64,000 nt of DNA from UMGS1322 sp900550765. GTDB lineage: Bacteria; Bacillota; Clostridia; Christensenellales; QALW01. The DNA lies in the NCBI GenBank assembly GCA_958448705.1, contig CAUDEY010000003.1, positions 1 through 64,000 of the forward strand, written 5' to 3'. The translations under genes and the position numbers were made by a program. The notes beneath the pieces were generated by a model. That model ran no database searches. It saw only the letters and a program-made list of their open reading frames with translations, and was not told where the DNA came from. Positions 1 to 7,923 of the stretch are shown piece by piece; positions within the stretch are counted from its first letter, which is position 1, and each line of letters starts with the position of its first letter.

Positions 1-86
1 TGATCACGCTGGAGCCGGAAACAATTGAGGCGCTTCTGTGCCCGGGAAGAAAGAGACGAGGGAACAAAAAACCGCTTGCGGAATAA
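1..86 (+). CDS. C-terminal fragment of an unidentified protein
   Basis: An open frame enters from the left edge and stops with TAA at 84-86, giving 27 residues that end in a Lys/Arg-rich tail (GRKRRGNKKPLAE). The terminator at 131-163 follows directly, so this is the end of a transcription unit on this strand. The fragment is too short to assign to a family. Confidence 0.55.
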   Translation, partial: ITLEPETIEALLCPGRKRRGNKKPLAE

Positions 87-130
87 ATTCTGCCCGCGGC
101 GGAGAAAAATACAAATTGAGCTTTTGCTCT

Positions 131-163
131 AAAAAGCTTCCCCTTTTAAGGGAAGCTTTTTTA
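131..163 (+). terminator. Rho-independent terminator
   Basis: An 11-bp stem (AAAAGCTTCCC with GGGAAGCTTTT) is followed by a T run. It closes the gene that enters from the left edge. The next 130 bases to the stop of the following minus-strand gene show nothing else recognisable. Confidence 0.85.
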
Positions 164-290
164 CGCTGCTAAAGTCTTTTTAAGAGACCTCTGCTTTATT
201 AAGAAAGCATAACACCGGAAAATTACAGATCTTTTCATAAAGCAGTTCTGCCGGGCAATGATAGTTTTTTAAAAAAATACTGCTGCTTCG

Positions 291-1286
291 CTATTGAATA
301 ATAATACGCATCAGCAAGCCGGCATAATCCTCATAAGCGTTGCTCGTAAGCGTATACTGGGGGATCACCGCTTTATGGCTGCCTTGCGCATCTGTATAGC
401 TGGCCTGTATCTCATTATAAAACACACTGTGCAGATGCCCGCAAAAAATTCCCTTTACCACGTCAGCATTTTCGGTAATCAACTGGTATACCTCACGGTC
501 AGCGGCATTGGCAAAATCGCCGCCGACAATAGCACCGTCATAAAAATTATACTCTGTTTTATACTGCGCCCATATCGCCCTGCAAATTTGATCCTCGGGG
601 TTTTGGGTAGAAATAGGCTCATGCTGAAATAACAGGATGATATATCCTTTTTCTTTTGCTGTTTCAATATCCTTTTTTAAACGCCCGATTTGACAATCCA
701 GATAATGCGACTGACTATTATCGATAGCAACGGCCAAAACCTTATTTTTAATCAGCTTAGCGGCATAATGGATATCATGCCTCCAAAACTTTTGCAAAAT
801 TGCAAGCCGTTCTTCTAACGGCAGCTGATCCGGACGCCCGGTTTCCGTCTGCTTGGTAAGCTCATGGCCGCCCAAACAGCAAAGCACCTGCGGATCTGCG
901 TCAAAAATATACTTCTGCATTAACTCCATTGCACCGCAGGAAAGATAATCCAGCGTATCTCCGGTAACAACCGTTTGATCAAAGCACGCCGCGCAGGCCA
1001 TGGCCCGTTCTGCGGCAATCGCACAGGCACCCCCTGCGTTCCATTTCCGGCATTTTTTTGTATATAGAACCTCCGGATCCCCTTGATCCGCGGCATTGCA
1101 ATAGTTAAAATGAATATCCGTAATCTGTGCAATTTCCACCGTTTCTCCGTTAAATCCTGCATCGATTTTAATTTCACAAATAACCTGCCCTGTTTCCTTC
1201 AAACGGTAAATTTCATAAATTGAATTGCTTTCCACCCCCTGCACAGGTATTTTCTCCTGTGAAAAAAAACTTTCTTTTTTCTCCAT
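291..1286 (-). CDS. Calcineurin-like metallophosphoesterase with altered third motif
   Basis: A 331-residue cytoplasmic-looking metallophosphoesterase with no signal peptide. Visible family motifs are TDIHF (about residues 56-60), GDTLD (109-113), GGHE (139-142), QHEP (221-224) and GHLH (283-286). These normally bind two metals for phosphoester hydrolysis. Motif III is usually GNH[DE]; here the metal-bridging Asn is Gly (codon GGC). The start is the ATG at 1286, because AAAGGAAAG lies 8 bases upstream; a longer reading from 1331 has no such site. It stands alone on its strand and the substrate is unknown. The altered Asn may lower or change activity. Confidence 0.8.
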   Translation of the reverse strand: MEKKESFFSQEKIPVQGVESNSIYEIYRLKETGQVICEIKIDAGFNGETVEIAQITDIHFNYCNAADQGDPEVLYTKKCRKWNAGGACAIAAERAMACAACFDQTVVTGDTLDYLSCGAMELMQKYIFDADPQVLCCLGGHELTKQTETGRPDQLPLEERLAILQKFWRHDIHYAAKLIKNKVLAVAIDNSQSHYLDCQIGRLKKDIETAKEKGYIILLFQHEPISTQNPEDQICRAIWAQYKTEYNFYDGAIVGGDFANAADREVYQLITENADVVKGIFCGHLHSVFYNEIQASYTDAQGSHKAVIPQYTLTSNAYEDYAGLLMRIIIQ

Positions 1287-1428
1287 TACAAACGCTTTCC
1301 TTTTATAGTTGGTTTTTTGATATTTTATCAAAGAAAAAATCGGCTGTCAATGTTGTCCCTTCTATTCTTTACTTTTCCTGCATAATTTTTTACTTTTCCC
1401 GCAAACTTAAATAAAAGGAGGGATTTTC

Positions 1429-1629
1429 TTGATATATAACGATCTGAACAGCCTGCTCCGCGGCAGCGGAAGTTCCCGACGTTATTTTGTTTCGCTTCCG
1501 ATAAAATTTCAGCTTGCTCTTCATGAACAAAACGCTTATATTCATTCCGCAGCACAGCTGCATCAGCATGTTTACGCCCTTGAAAACTATTACCACCACA
1601 TAGCATTAAGCGAAAATCCAATTTTTTGA
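1429..1629 (+). CDS. Conserved-looking small hypothetical protein
   Basis: A 66-residue protein starting at a TTG codon 7 bases after a very strong AAAGGAGGG site, which is what supports it as a real gene. It has no transmembrane segment. It is rich in His and aromatic residues, with an SRRYF-SLP-LHE pattern and a helical C-terminal half (AAQLHQHV, ENYYHH). I recognise no function. It is a single-gene unit closed by the terminator at 1636-1666. Confidence 0.65.
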   Translation: MIYNDLNSLLRGSGSSRRYFVSLPIKFQLALHEQNAYIHSAAQLHQHVYALENYYHHIALSENPIF

Positions 1630-1635
1630 TCTTAT

Positions 1636-1666
1636 AAAAAAAAGGCGGTCAGCACCGCCTTTTTTT
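1636..1666. terminator. Bidirectional terminator
   Basis: The hairpin AAAAAAAGGCGGT / ACCGCCTTTTTTT with a CAGC loop has an A run on one side and a T run on the other. It can end both the plus-strand small gene and the minus-strand feo operon. Its right edge touches the stop codon of the Cys-rich feo protein. Confidence 0.9.
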
Positions 1667-1839
1667 CATTTCTTCCCGTGACAGCTTCCCCCCATAGGAC
1701 AATCCGCACAGCTGCAGCCACAAGAGGATTTTCCTTTCTTTTTTCTCCGGAGCATACTCACGATGATCCATACCACCACAGCAAGCAGCGCCAGCGAAAC
1801 AAGAATTACAGCAATATTTTCTTTAAACCATGAAAACAT
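1666..1839 (-). CDS. FeoB-associated Cys-rich membrane protein
   Basis: A 57-residue protein. It begins MFSWFKENIAVILV, has one membrane helix (about residues 8-29), then a basic stretch RRKKKGK, then a cytoplasmic tail with five Cys (CGCSCADCPMGG, then C-H-G-K-K). This matches the small FeoB-associated Cys-rich proteins that sit after feoB in Firmicutes and are thought to play a FeoC-like or iron-handling role in the Feo complex. It lies 15 bases downstream of the feoB stop, is the last gene of the feo operon, and is preceded by a GGGAGAG ribosome site. Confidence 0.85.
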   Translation of the reverse strand: MFSWFKENIAVILVSLALLAVVVWIIVSMLRRKKKGKSSCGCSCADCPMGGSCHGKK

Positions 1840-1854
1840 AGGCTCTCTCCCAAA

Positions 1855-4269
1855 CTATTTAATCCTTACTTTTGCTGTAAGTTTATTGGCCTCGGTATAC
1901 GGTTTAAAGAGCATAAACGCAATTAACGCAATGAATGCTGCCGCAAAAATAACGCCTATTACATTGCCGCTGCCGGTAAAGAGCAACCCCAGCTGATAAA
2001 CGATCAGTGAAATGACATATGCAAATACGCACTGATATCCAATAGCAAACCAGGTCCACTTTGCGGAATTCATCTCCCGCTTGATGGCACCGATTGCCGC
2101 AAAGCAAGGAGCGCACAGCAGGTTAAAGATCAAGAAAGAATAGGCTGCCAGCTGCGTCATGCCTTCAAAATCCAGTACACCAAACACACCCACGACTTCT
2201 TCTTTTGCAACCAGGCCCATGATTGTAGCAATCGTAGCCTTAATATTACCAAAGCCAAGAGGCGCAAAGATCCAGCAGATTGCATTGCCGATAATACCAA
2301 GCACACTGCTTTCAAGTTCCATTTCCACGTCAAACAGGAATCTGCCGTCTACTACGCCGAAGCAGGAACCTGCCCAGATAACGATAGAGGAAAGCAGAAT
2401 AATCGTACCGGCTTTACGGATAAACGAGCTGCCTCTCTCCCACATAGAACGCATGATATTGCCGAAGGTAGGCCAATGATAGGCCGGAAGCTCCATAACG
2501 AACGGCGCAGGATCGCCCGCAAACATTTTTGTTTTTTTCAGCATAATACCCGAAACAATAATGGCTGCCACACCGATAAAATAGGCACTGGGCGCTACCC
2601 ACCACGCATTGCCGAACAGCGCCGAAGCAATCAAGCCAATGATCGGCAGCTTTGCCCCGCAGGGAATAAAGGTAGTCGTCATAATCGTCATTCGCCGATC
2701 CCGCTCATTTTCAATGGTTCGGGAGGCCATGATTCCCGGAACCCCGCAGCCCGTACCAATCAGCATCGGAATAAAGGATTTACCCGACAAACCAAACTTA
2801 CGGAAAATCCGGTCCATTACAAACGCAATACGAGCCATGTACCCGCAGGCCTCTAAGAACGCCAACAGAATAAACAATACCAGCATTTGCGGAACAAAAC
2901 CAAGCACTGCACCTACACCGGCAACAATACCATCAAGAATCAAGCTTCGCAGCCAAAGTGCATTGCTCTCTTCCGTAATGCCAATCGCATCAAGTCCGTC
3001 ACCAATCAGCACGGGAATTCCCGGTACCCAAACACCGTACTCCGAAGTATCCGGGGCATTTTCCATACCGGCCTCATAAATCGGTACAATATCATATCCG
3101 GCCTCTGTAAGAGCGTCTGCATAAGTACCATAGGCTTCATCAAAACCGCCGAAGTCCTCATCCTCTATAGCACCAAGAAGATCTTCCGCTCCAATAACCT
3201 CTGCTTCAGCCGCCTGTTTCACGGTATCCACCAGCTCTTCCGTCCAGATATTTTCAGCGGCATACTCGGTCATTTCTTCCTCATACTGTGCAGTTCCTAT
3301 GCCAAACAGATGCCATCCATCGCCAAACAAACCATCATTCGTCCAATCGGTTGCCCAAGTTCCCACCGTAGAGATCGATATAAAATATACTAAAAACATA
3401 ATGACCGCAAAAATCGGCAGAGCCGCAAAACGGTTGGTAACCACACGGTCGATCTTATCAGAAACCGATAAGCTTCCGCTGCTCTTTTTCTTATAGCAGC
3501 TCTTCATCAAGGATGCAATATATACATAACGTTCATTCGTAATGATACTTTCCGCATCGTCGTCCAATTCTTCTTCCGCAGCCTTGATATCTTCTTCAAT
3601 ATGCTTCAGCACCGTGTCAGAAAGATTCAGCTGCTCCAGTGCTTTTTCATCCCGTTCAAACAGCTTGATCGCATACCACCGCTGCTGCTCCTGCGGCATA
3701 TGATGCACTGCTGCTTCTTCAATATGCGCGATCGCATGCTCCACCACGCCGGAAAACGTATGCATGGGTAAGGTTTTGCCGCTTTGAGCGGCTGTCACGG
3801 CCGCTTCAGCCGCTTCCATAATCCCGGTTCCCTTTAAAGCGGAAATCTCTACTACGTTACAGCCCAGTTCCCGGGAGAGTTCTGCAGTGTTGATCTTATC
3901 GCCATTCTTTTTTACAACGTCCATCATATTTACAGCAACCACTACCGGAATTCCCAGTTCAGTAAGCTGTGTCGTCAGGTACAAATTTCGTTCCAGATTT
4001 GTGCCGTCTACAATATTTAAAATAGCATCCGGCCGCTCGCTGATTAAATAATTTCTGGCAACAACCTCCTCCAGCGTATAAGGAGAAAGGGAATAAATGC
4101 CCGGAAGGTCCGTAATAATTACACCTTCATGTTTTTTTAAGCGTCCCTCTTTTTTCTCTACCGTCACCCCCGGCCAGTTTCCGACAAACTGATTCGAGCC
4201 GGTAAGCGCATTAAACAGTGTAGTCTTCCCGCAGTTCGGATTTCCTGCAAGTGCGATCTTTATATCCAT
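1855..4269 (-). CDS. feoB: Ferrous iron transport protein B
   Basis: An 804-residue Fe2+ importer of the inner membrane. The N-terminal GTPase domain shows the G1 loop GNPNCGKTT (residues 9-17), G3 DLPG (about 54-57) and NMMD (G4). A helical regulatory region follows to about residue 270, then the membrane domain with Gate-like segments rich in Cys and Gly (GTGCGVPG, PCGAKLP). An acidic insertion of about 130 residues (roughly 300-440) lies between the first membrane helices. It sits downstream of two feoA genes in one operon, with its own candidate operator just before the start, so it may have separate iron control. Confidence 0.96.
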   Translation of the reverse strand: MDIKIALAGNPNCGKTTLFNALTGSNQFVGNWPGVTVEKKEGRLKKHEGVIITDLPGIYSLSPYTLEEVVARNYLISERPDAILNIVDGTNLERNLYLTTQLTELGIPVVVAVNMMDVVKKNGDKINTAELSRELGCNVVEISALKGTGIMEAAEAAVTAAQSGKTLPMHTFSGVVEHAIAHIEEAAVHHMPQEQQRWYAIKLFERDEKALEQLNLSDTVLKHIEEDIKAAEEELDDDAESIITNERYVYIASLMKSCYKKKSSGSLSVSDKIDRVVTNRFAALPIFAVIMFLVYFISISTVGTWATDWTNDGLFGDGWHLFGIGTAQYEEEMTEYAAENIWTEELVDTVKQAAEAEVIGAEDLLGAIEDEDFGGFDEAYGTYADALTEAGYDIVPIYEAGMENAPDTSEYGVWVPGIPVLIGDGLDAIGITEESNALWLRSLILDGIVAGVGAVLGFVPQMLVLFILLAFLEACGYMARIAFVMDRIFRKFGLSGKSFIPMLIGTGCGVPGIMASRTIENERDRRMTIMTTTFIPCGAKLPIIGLIASALFGNAWWVAPSAYFIGVAAIIVSGIMLKKTKMFAGDPAPFVMELPAYHWPTFGNIMRSMWERGSSFIRKAGTIILLSSIVIWAGSCFGVVDGRFLFDVEMELESSVLGIIGNAICWIFAPLGFGNIKATIATIMGLVAKEEVVGVFGVLDFEGMTQLAAYSFLIFNLLCAPCFAAIGAIKREMNSAKWTWFAIGYQCVFAYVISLIVYQLGLLFTGSGNVIGVIFAAAFIALIAFMLFKPYTEANKLTAKVRIK

Positions 4270-4291
4270 TCTCTTCTTCCTCTCTTTCTAA

Positions 4292-4305
4292 TTAGCATAT
4301 GCTAA
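4292..4305. promoter_or_regulatory. Candidate iron-regulator operator before feoB
   Basis: A perfect 14-bp palindrome, TTAGCATATGCTAA, lies between feoA and feoB. It has the same TTAG-N6-CTAA form as the two sites before the first feoA. A weak promoter reading (TTAACA, 16-bp gap, TAATTA, minus strand) overlaps it. Binding of the adjacent DtxR-type protein is inferred. Confidence 0.55.
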
Positions 4306-4339
4306 CCAAATGTTAAAAAAACGGAGCTCCTTCTCCTTT

Positions 4340-4561
4340 TTATTCCACTTCTATCATCTCCGCATCTGCTTTTCGAAGCGACAGCTCATATCCGCGCACC
4401 GTTACCTCCACAGGATCTCCCAGCGGCGCAACTTTGCGCACATATACCTCTACCCCTTTGGTAATCCCCATGTCCATAATTCTGCGCTTTACAGCGCCCT
4501 CTCCATGCAGCTTTACGACCTTGACCGTCTGTCCGATCTTTACGGTTTTCAGCGTATTCAT
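4340..4561 (-). CDS. feoA: FeoA family protein (second copy, next to feoB)
   Basis: A 73-residue SH3-like FeoA protein. It carries the family pattern VKLHGEGAVKRRIMDMGI, a basic core, and a C-terminal VTVRGYELSLRKADAEMI strand pair. FeoA proteins bind the FeoB GTPase side and are needed for ferrous iron uptake. It lies between the other feoA (33 bases upstream) and feoB. The two copies differ widely in sequence, so they probably have distinct roles rather than being a recent duplication. Confidence 0.92.
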   Translation of the reverse strand: MNTLKTVKIGQTVKVVKLHGEGAVKRRIMDMGITKGVEVYVRKVAPLGDPVEVTVRGYELSLRKADAEMIEVE

Positions 4562-4594
4562 AGTACTTCCTCCCTTATTTCTATCATTAAATCA

Positions 4595-4807
4595 TTATAC
4601 CATGATTTTTTGTGCCATTTCTTTACTGATGGCCACACGGGCCTCTTTAATATTAACGATAACATTTCCGCCTATGGCATTAATCACACGGACGTTTCCG
4701 CCCGCTACAAAGCCAAGATCTTCCAAATGTTTTTTTACTTCCGGCTTTCCGCCGACTTTTTTTATAATATTCTCTTCTCCGATCTCTGCCAGTGTAAGTG
4801 GTATCAT
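4595..4807 (-). CDS. feoA: FeoA family protein (first gene of feo operon)
   Basis: A 70-residue FeoA protein. Its core shows HLEDLGFVAGGNVRVIN, then GGNVIVNIKEARVAISKEMA, the usual FeoA strand order. It is the promoter-proximal gene of feoA-feoA-feoB, preceded by AAAGGAGAG. It most likely supports FeoB; in tandem FeoA systems the exact division of labour is not known. The upstream region carries a near-perfect promoter and two TTAG-N6-CTAA sites, so iron-dependent repression is likely. Confidence 0.92.
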   Translation of the reverse strand: MIPLTLAEIGEENIIKKVGGKPEVKKHLEDLGFVAGGNVRVINAIGGNVIVNIKEARVAISKEMAQKIMV

Positions 4808-4825
4808 ACTATACTCTCCTTTTAA

Positions 4826-4839
4826 TTAGCACCAACTAA
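4826..4839. promoter_or_regulatory. Candidate iron-regulator operator in feoA leader
   Basis: TTAG-CACCAA-CTAA lies 19 bases before the feoA start, in the transcribed leader. It has the same half-sites and spacing as the sites at 4292-4305 and 4860-4873. Confidence 0.5.
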
Positions 4840-4859
4840 CTCAACGAGCATAAAATTAG

Positions 4860-4873
4860 TTAGTTTTCGCTAA
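4860..4873. promoter_or_regulatory. Candidate iron-regulator operator at feoA transcription start
   Basis: TTAG-TTTTCG-CTAA, extended to GTTAG/CTAAC, sits 8 bases downstream of the -10 box of the feoA promoter, where a bound repressor would block initiation. Confidence 0.6.
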
Positions 4874-4881
4874 CCGATTTT

Positions 4882-4910
4882 ATTATATTCATCTATCCTA
4901 GAATTGTCAA
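4882..4910 (-). promoter_or_regulatory. Sigma-A promoter of the feo operon
   Basis: On the minus strand TTGACA (4905-4910), a 17-bp gap and TATAAT (4882-4887) match the consensus exactly. It drives feoA-feoA-feoB and the Cys-rich gene. Confidence 0.85.
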
Positions 4911-4983
4911 CAATTTTTTATCTGTTTTAAAAATAAAAAATTCCCAATTTTTTTGCTGCAAGAAGTTTCCCCACTCGAACCGC

Positions 4984-5012
4984 TTGAAAAATTTTTAGTT
5001 CTGTGCTATGCT
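4984..5012 (+). promoter_or_regulatory. Promoter of the DtxR-type regulator
   Basis: TTGAAA (4984-4989), a 17-bp gap and TATGCT (5007-5012) lie 26 bases before the regulator start. It is divergent from the feo promoter. Confidence 0.55.
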
Positions 5013-5037
5013 ATAAAAAAAGAAACAGGAGGACCCT

Positions 5038-5403
5038 ATGCACTTACAAGAATCCGGCGAAATGTATTTGGAAACAATTTTGATTTTATCAAAAAGAAGC
5101 AGCGCCGTACGGGCAATCGACGTCGGTGAATACATGAATTTTTCAAAACCCAGCGTCAGCCGCGCAATGGGCCTTTTAAAAAGCGGCGGCTTTATTACCG
5201 TAGATAAAGACGGCTTTATTTCTCTAACTACTTCAGGTCGCAGCATCGCGGAAAAAATCTATGAACGTCATACGCTGCTGACAGCATTCTTAGTAAAATT
5301 AGGCGTAGATGAAAAAACTGCTGCCGAAGACGCCTGTAAAATCGAACACGATATCAGCGATATTTCCTTTGAAGCTATTAAAAATCACGCGCAAAGGAAC
5401 TGA
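5038..5403 (+). CDS. Iron-dependent DtxR/IdeR-family transcriptional regulator
   Basis: A 121-residue regulator with an N-terminal winged helix (about residues 1-60, core FSKPSVSRAMGLLKSGGF) and a dimerisation and metal-binding helix region. The metal residues look like the DtxR (Fe2+) type rather than MntR: EMYL near the N-terminus gives the DtxR Met10 equivalent, and the ACKIEH segment gives the Cys102/Glu105/His106 equivalents. There is no C-terminal SH3-like domain, so it is a short form. It is divergent from the feo operon and preceded by ACAGGAGGA. It probably represses feo genes when iron is plentiful. Confidence 0.88.
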   Translation: MHLQESGEMYLETILILSKRSSAVRAIDVGEYMNFSKPSVSRAMGLLKSGGFITVDKDGFISLTTSGRSIAEKIYERHTLLTAFLVKLGVDEKTAAEDACKIEHDISDISFEAIKNHAQRN

Positions 5404-5421
5404 ACGCGCCTTTCCGGGGAC

Positions 5422-5459
5422 AAACAAGCCGGCTCCTCCGTAGTGGAACCGGCTTGTTT
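5422..5459. terminator. Terminator after the DtxR-type regulator
   Basis: An 11-bp stem, AAACAAGCCGG with CCGGCTTGTTT, and a 16-base loop. A/T tracts are short, so strength is moderate. It separates the regulator from the convergent gene at 5515-6063. Confidence 0.7.
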
Positions 5460-5514
5460 ATTCCTTCTTTCTCTGCCTGTAAAACTGCTTCTCCCTGCAA
5501 ACTCTTTCTCTTTA

Positions 5515-6063
5515 TTACTCCTCATCATCCCAATGATCGACCGCCTGGACCCGCTGAACGATTTCTTCTTGCATAATTTTCAAATCTTCCCGGCTGATAC
5601 GTTTTTTACGTTTTATACTCGTTCCTATCAGAATACATTCGCCAATAAAAAGCAAAATGGCAACAAGATCTCCTTTTGTTATCGGAACTTTATACTGCAT
5701 TTTCAAAAGAATCAAAGCCGTAACCCATAAAAAATAAATCGCAGCTATAACATACATAAAATATTTCACAAAACGAGAATAAAAGCAATAAATTTTTACC
5801 ACAGTTTGCCCGTTTCTAACCAATACCTCGCCCCCCACATGATAAACCGCCAGTGGTTTTCTCCTTCTTGAATACTGAAAAATAAACGCTTCAACTCTTA
5901 TCTTTCCTCTTTTACTACACCGAAACAGCATCCGCTCCCCCTGGCTCGTACGTCCGCTGCACACGCCCGTCTGCTCTCGAAGCCTGCAGATCGTTTCTTT
6001 GCGCGATGCTTCAACCGGTATCGTCTCTTCATGAAGAATTTTTGTAAAAATCGTTGATTTCAT
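5515..6063 (-). CDS. Hypothetical membrane protein
   Basis: A 182-residue protein I do not recognise. The first 95 residues are soluble and basic. Two membrane helices follow (about residues 100-120 and 130-150), then an RKKRISRE juxtamembrane patch and an acidic C-terminus (DHWDDEE). The start at 6063 is supported by AGCAGG 7 bases upstream. It is a single gene, convergent with the DtxR-type regulator. A role in the envelope is all that can be inferred. Confidence 0.6.
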   Translation of the reverse strand: MKSTIFTKILHEETIPVEASRKETICRLREQTGVCSGRTSQGERMLFRCSKRGKIRVEAFIFQYSRRRKPLAVYHVGGEVLVRNGQTVVKIYCFYSRFVKYFMYVIAAIYFLWVTALILLKMQYKVPITKGDLVAILLFIGECILIGTSIKRKKRISREDLKIMQEEIVQRVQAVDHWDDEE

Positions 6064-6291
6064 TTTTACCTGCTTTAAGAAAAAATATCATTTTTATTAT
6101 ACTATATTCAAACTTCATAATCAATAGTGAAATTGTCTTTATAAAGCACCCGTTACCGCAAATTCTCTTCTTTTATTCTCCGTTTCTATCTTAAAGCTGT
6201 TTAAAAGAAAAAATATTCCGCACAAAAACGTCCATCACGCAACCGCCGTTACGACCACTTGGCAGATTGAATCCCGAAAAAACACACCGGA

Positions 6292-6554
6292 TCAAAGCAA
6301 ACTTTGCTCCAGCGTAAAAAAGCCATAAAAAAATTTTTCGTGTGTGAGACCTATGGATTTGAAGTCTTTCAACAAGTTGTTTTCTATAAATGATTTGATT
6401 TCATGTACTTTTATATTCCCATCCGATTGTATAACTCCGTTTATTGTTAGCATTGTATAGATCGACAACAAATAACATCGCCATTCATAGAACTATCAGA
6501 AATAACATGACCAAAGACTTCTACCTTAAAATTAAGCACTTTCTTTTCCTTCAT
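6292..6554 (-). pseudogene. Possible remnant of a foreign gene
   Basis: The 588 bases between 6064 and 6651 hold no intact gene. On the minus strand two short frames run head to tail: 6447-6554 (35 residues, MKEKKVLNFKVEVFGH...) and 6292-6453 (53 residues, MLTINGVIQSDGNIKVHE...). They overlap by seven bases in different frames, read like ordinary protein, and neither has a ribosome site. A broken gene is my reading; the family is unknown. AT-rich coding unlike the neighbours suggests acquired DNA. Confidence 0.3.
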
Positions 6555-6651
6555 TGAAACAATTCGAACAAAGCTGGGGTTAGTAGGGTTTTAAGCATAG
6601 AACAAGCTCCGCTTTTTACAAAAATGCTGGAAAAACGAGGCTCGTTCGAGT

Positions 6652-7923
6652 TCACAGGATATAGTCCGTAATACAATCGTACCAATGAACATAAGTTCTT
6701 CCGTTGACGGTAAGCCTATCATTCTCAGGCAATATCTCGCTCCACTTCTTTTGATAATATTCAATAGCCCAATCGTCGCGGTTGAACCTGCGCCAAAGAA
6801 TTGTTTTACCGTTCTTGTCTAAAAACTGTTCAGATACTACACCGCAGTTATAGGTTTCGATATCCATAACGCAAACAGTGTCATAGCTCTTTCCTCCAAT
6901 CGTAACGGTATATCTTCCGACGATGTCCAACAGAAAGTCCTTGTTGACGCTTGTAACAACCGTACCCGTTCTTTGAATATCCCCCTTAGCGGCCAGATTG
7001 ATTTCGTTTCCGCAATTATCTTCCCCAAACCCCCAATTAAGCAGAAACTCCTCGCCATCAAGAAAAGTAATATACTGGCGAACATCGCCATCATTCCTGA
7101 GCGTTGCAAGATAACGGCAGTGGGTATCCGTGAGCTGCGCAATAAACGTACGGTTGATTCCGTCGTTCTTATCTGCGTACGAAGCTTCTTGTGCAGTTAG
7201 TTCTACACCTTCGATACCGTGAACCTTAGCTTTACCGATAACCTGCATATTGTATACATGACTGCACTTTCGGGACGGGATATCGTACATCCCCCAGGAC
7301 ATCTTTTCACCGAGTTTCGGTACCAAGAACCACCCCATAAGTTCTTCCCATTTTACTGCAAAGGGTGCTTCGATACTTGCTTCGATCTTATATGCGGGAA
7401 TAAATTCAGGTAACTTTTTCATACTGCGGTCTCCTTTCAGTACATCGGTGCGATATGGATACTTATTTTTGAAATTTTGTTTTGCCGTATGCAGTCTACT
7501 TTTTACTGTCCCCACAGGGATATAAAGTCGTTTTGCAATTTCTGATTGCTGCATCTCTTTCCAGAAGTAAAGATAAAGGATTTGTTTATCCTTATCGCCC
7601 AGCAAACTCAGTGTTTCCCTTACAATATTAACTACAGAAGCACCATACCTGCCATCTGATAATTCCTTTTCCGTCAACTCATCAATTGAAAATTCATGCT
7701 GAGTTGCTTTCCTACGGAAATAATCATTACATTTGTTTCGCGCTATGCTGATAATCCACGCTTTGAATGCCTTTTTATTCTTTAGTTGAGAAAACTTTTG
7801 ATAAGCTGTCAAAAACACTTCTTGCAGAACATCGTCTGCATCGGCTTTAGAACTCATCCGAAATCTCACAAATCGTTCCACAGATCTTCGTTCCGCTTCC
7901 AACAAGTTCTCAAATTCGTCCAC
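6652..7923 (-). CDS. ECF-type RNA polymerase sigma factor with large C-terminal domain
   Basis: A 423-residue protein. Residues 1-160 are a complete ECF sigma factor: region 2 (DADDVLQEVFLTAYQKF, then FKAWIISIARNKCNDYFRR) and region 4 helix-turn-helix (EIAKRLYIPVGTVKSRL). Residues 168-423 form an unrelated beta-rich domain with no membrane helix, repeated Trp and Asp, and no family I can name with certainty. No anti-sigma gene is adjacent, so the extra domain may itself control the sigma part. An internal ATG at 7422 (residue 168) has a well-placed AAAGGAG, so the C-terminal part may also be made alone. Start supported by GGAGGGG near 7930. Confidence 0.82.
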   Translation of the reverse strand: MDEFENLLEAERRSVERFVRFRMSSKADADDVLQEVFLTAYQKFSQLKNKKAFKAWIISIARNKCNDYFRRKATQHEFSIDELTEKELSDGRYGASVVNIVRETLSLLGDKDKQILYLYFWKEMQQSEIAKRLYIPVGTVKSRLHTAKQNFKNKYPYRTDVLKGDRSMKKLPEFIPAYKIEASIEAPFAVKWEELMGWFLVPKLGEKMSWGMYDIPSRKCSHVYNMQVIGKAKVHGIEGVELTAQEASYADKNDGINRTFIAQLTDTHCRYLATLRNDGDVRQYITFLDGEEFLLNWGFGEDNCGNEINLAAKGDIQRTGTVVTSVNKDFLLDIVGRYTVTIGGKSYDTVCVMDIETYNCGVVSEQFLDKNGKTILWRRFNRDDWAIEYYQKKWSEILPENDRLTVNGRTYVHWYDCITDYIL

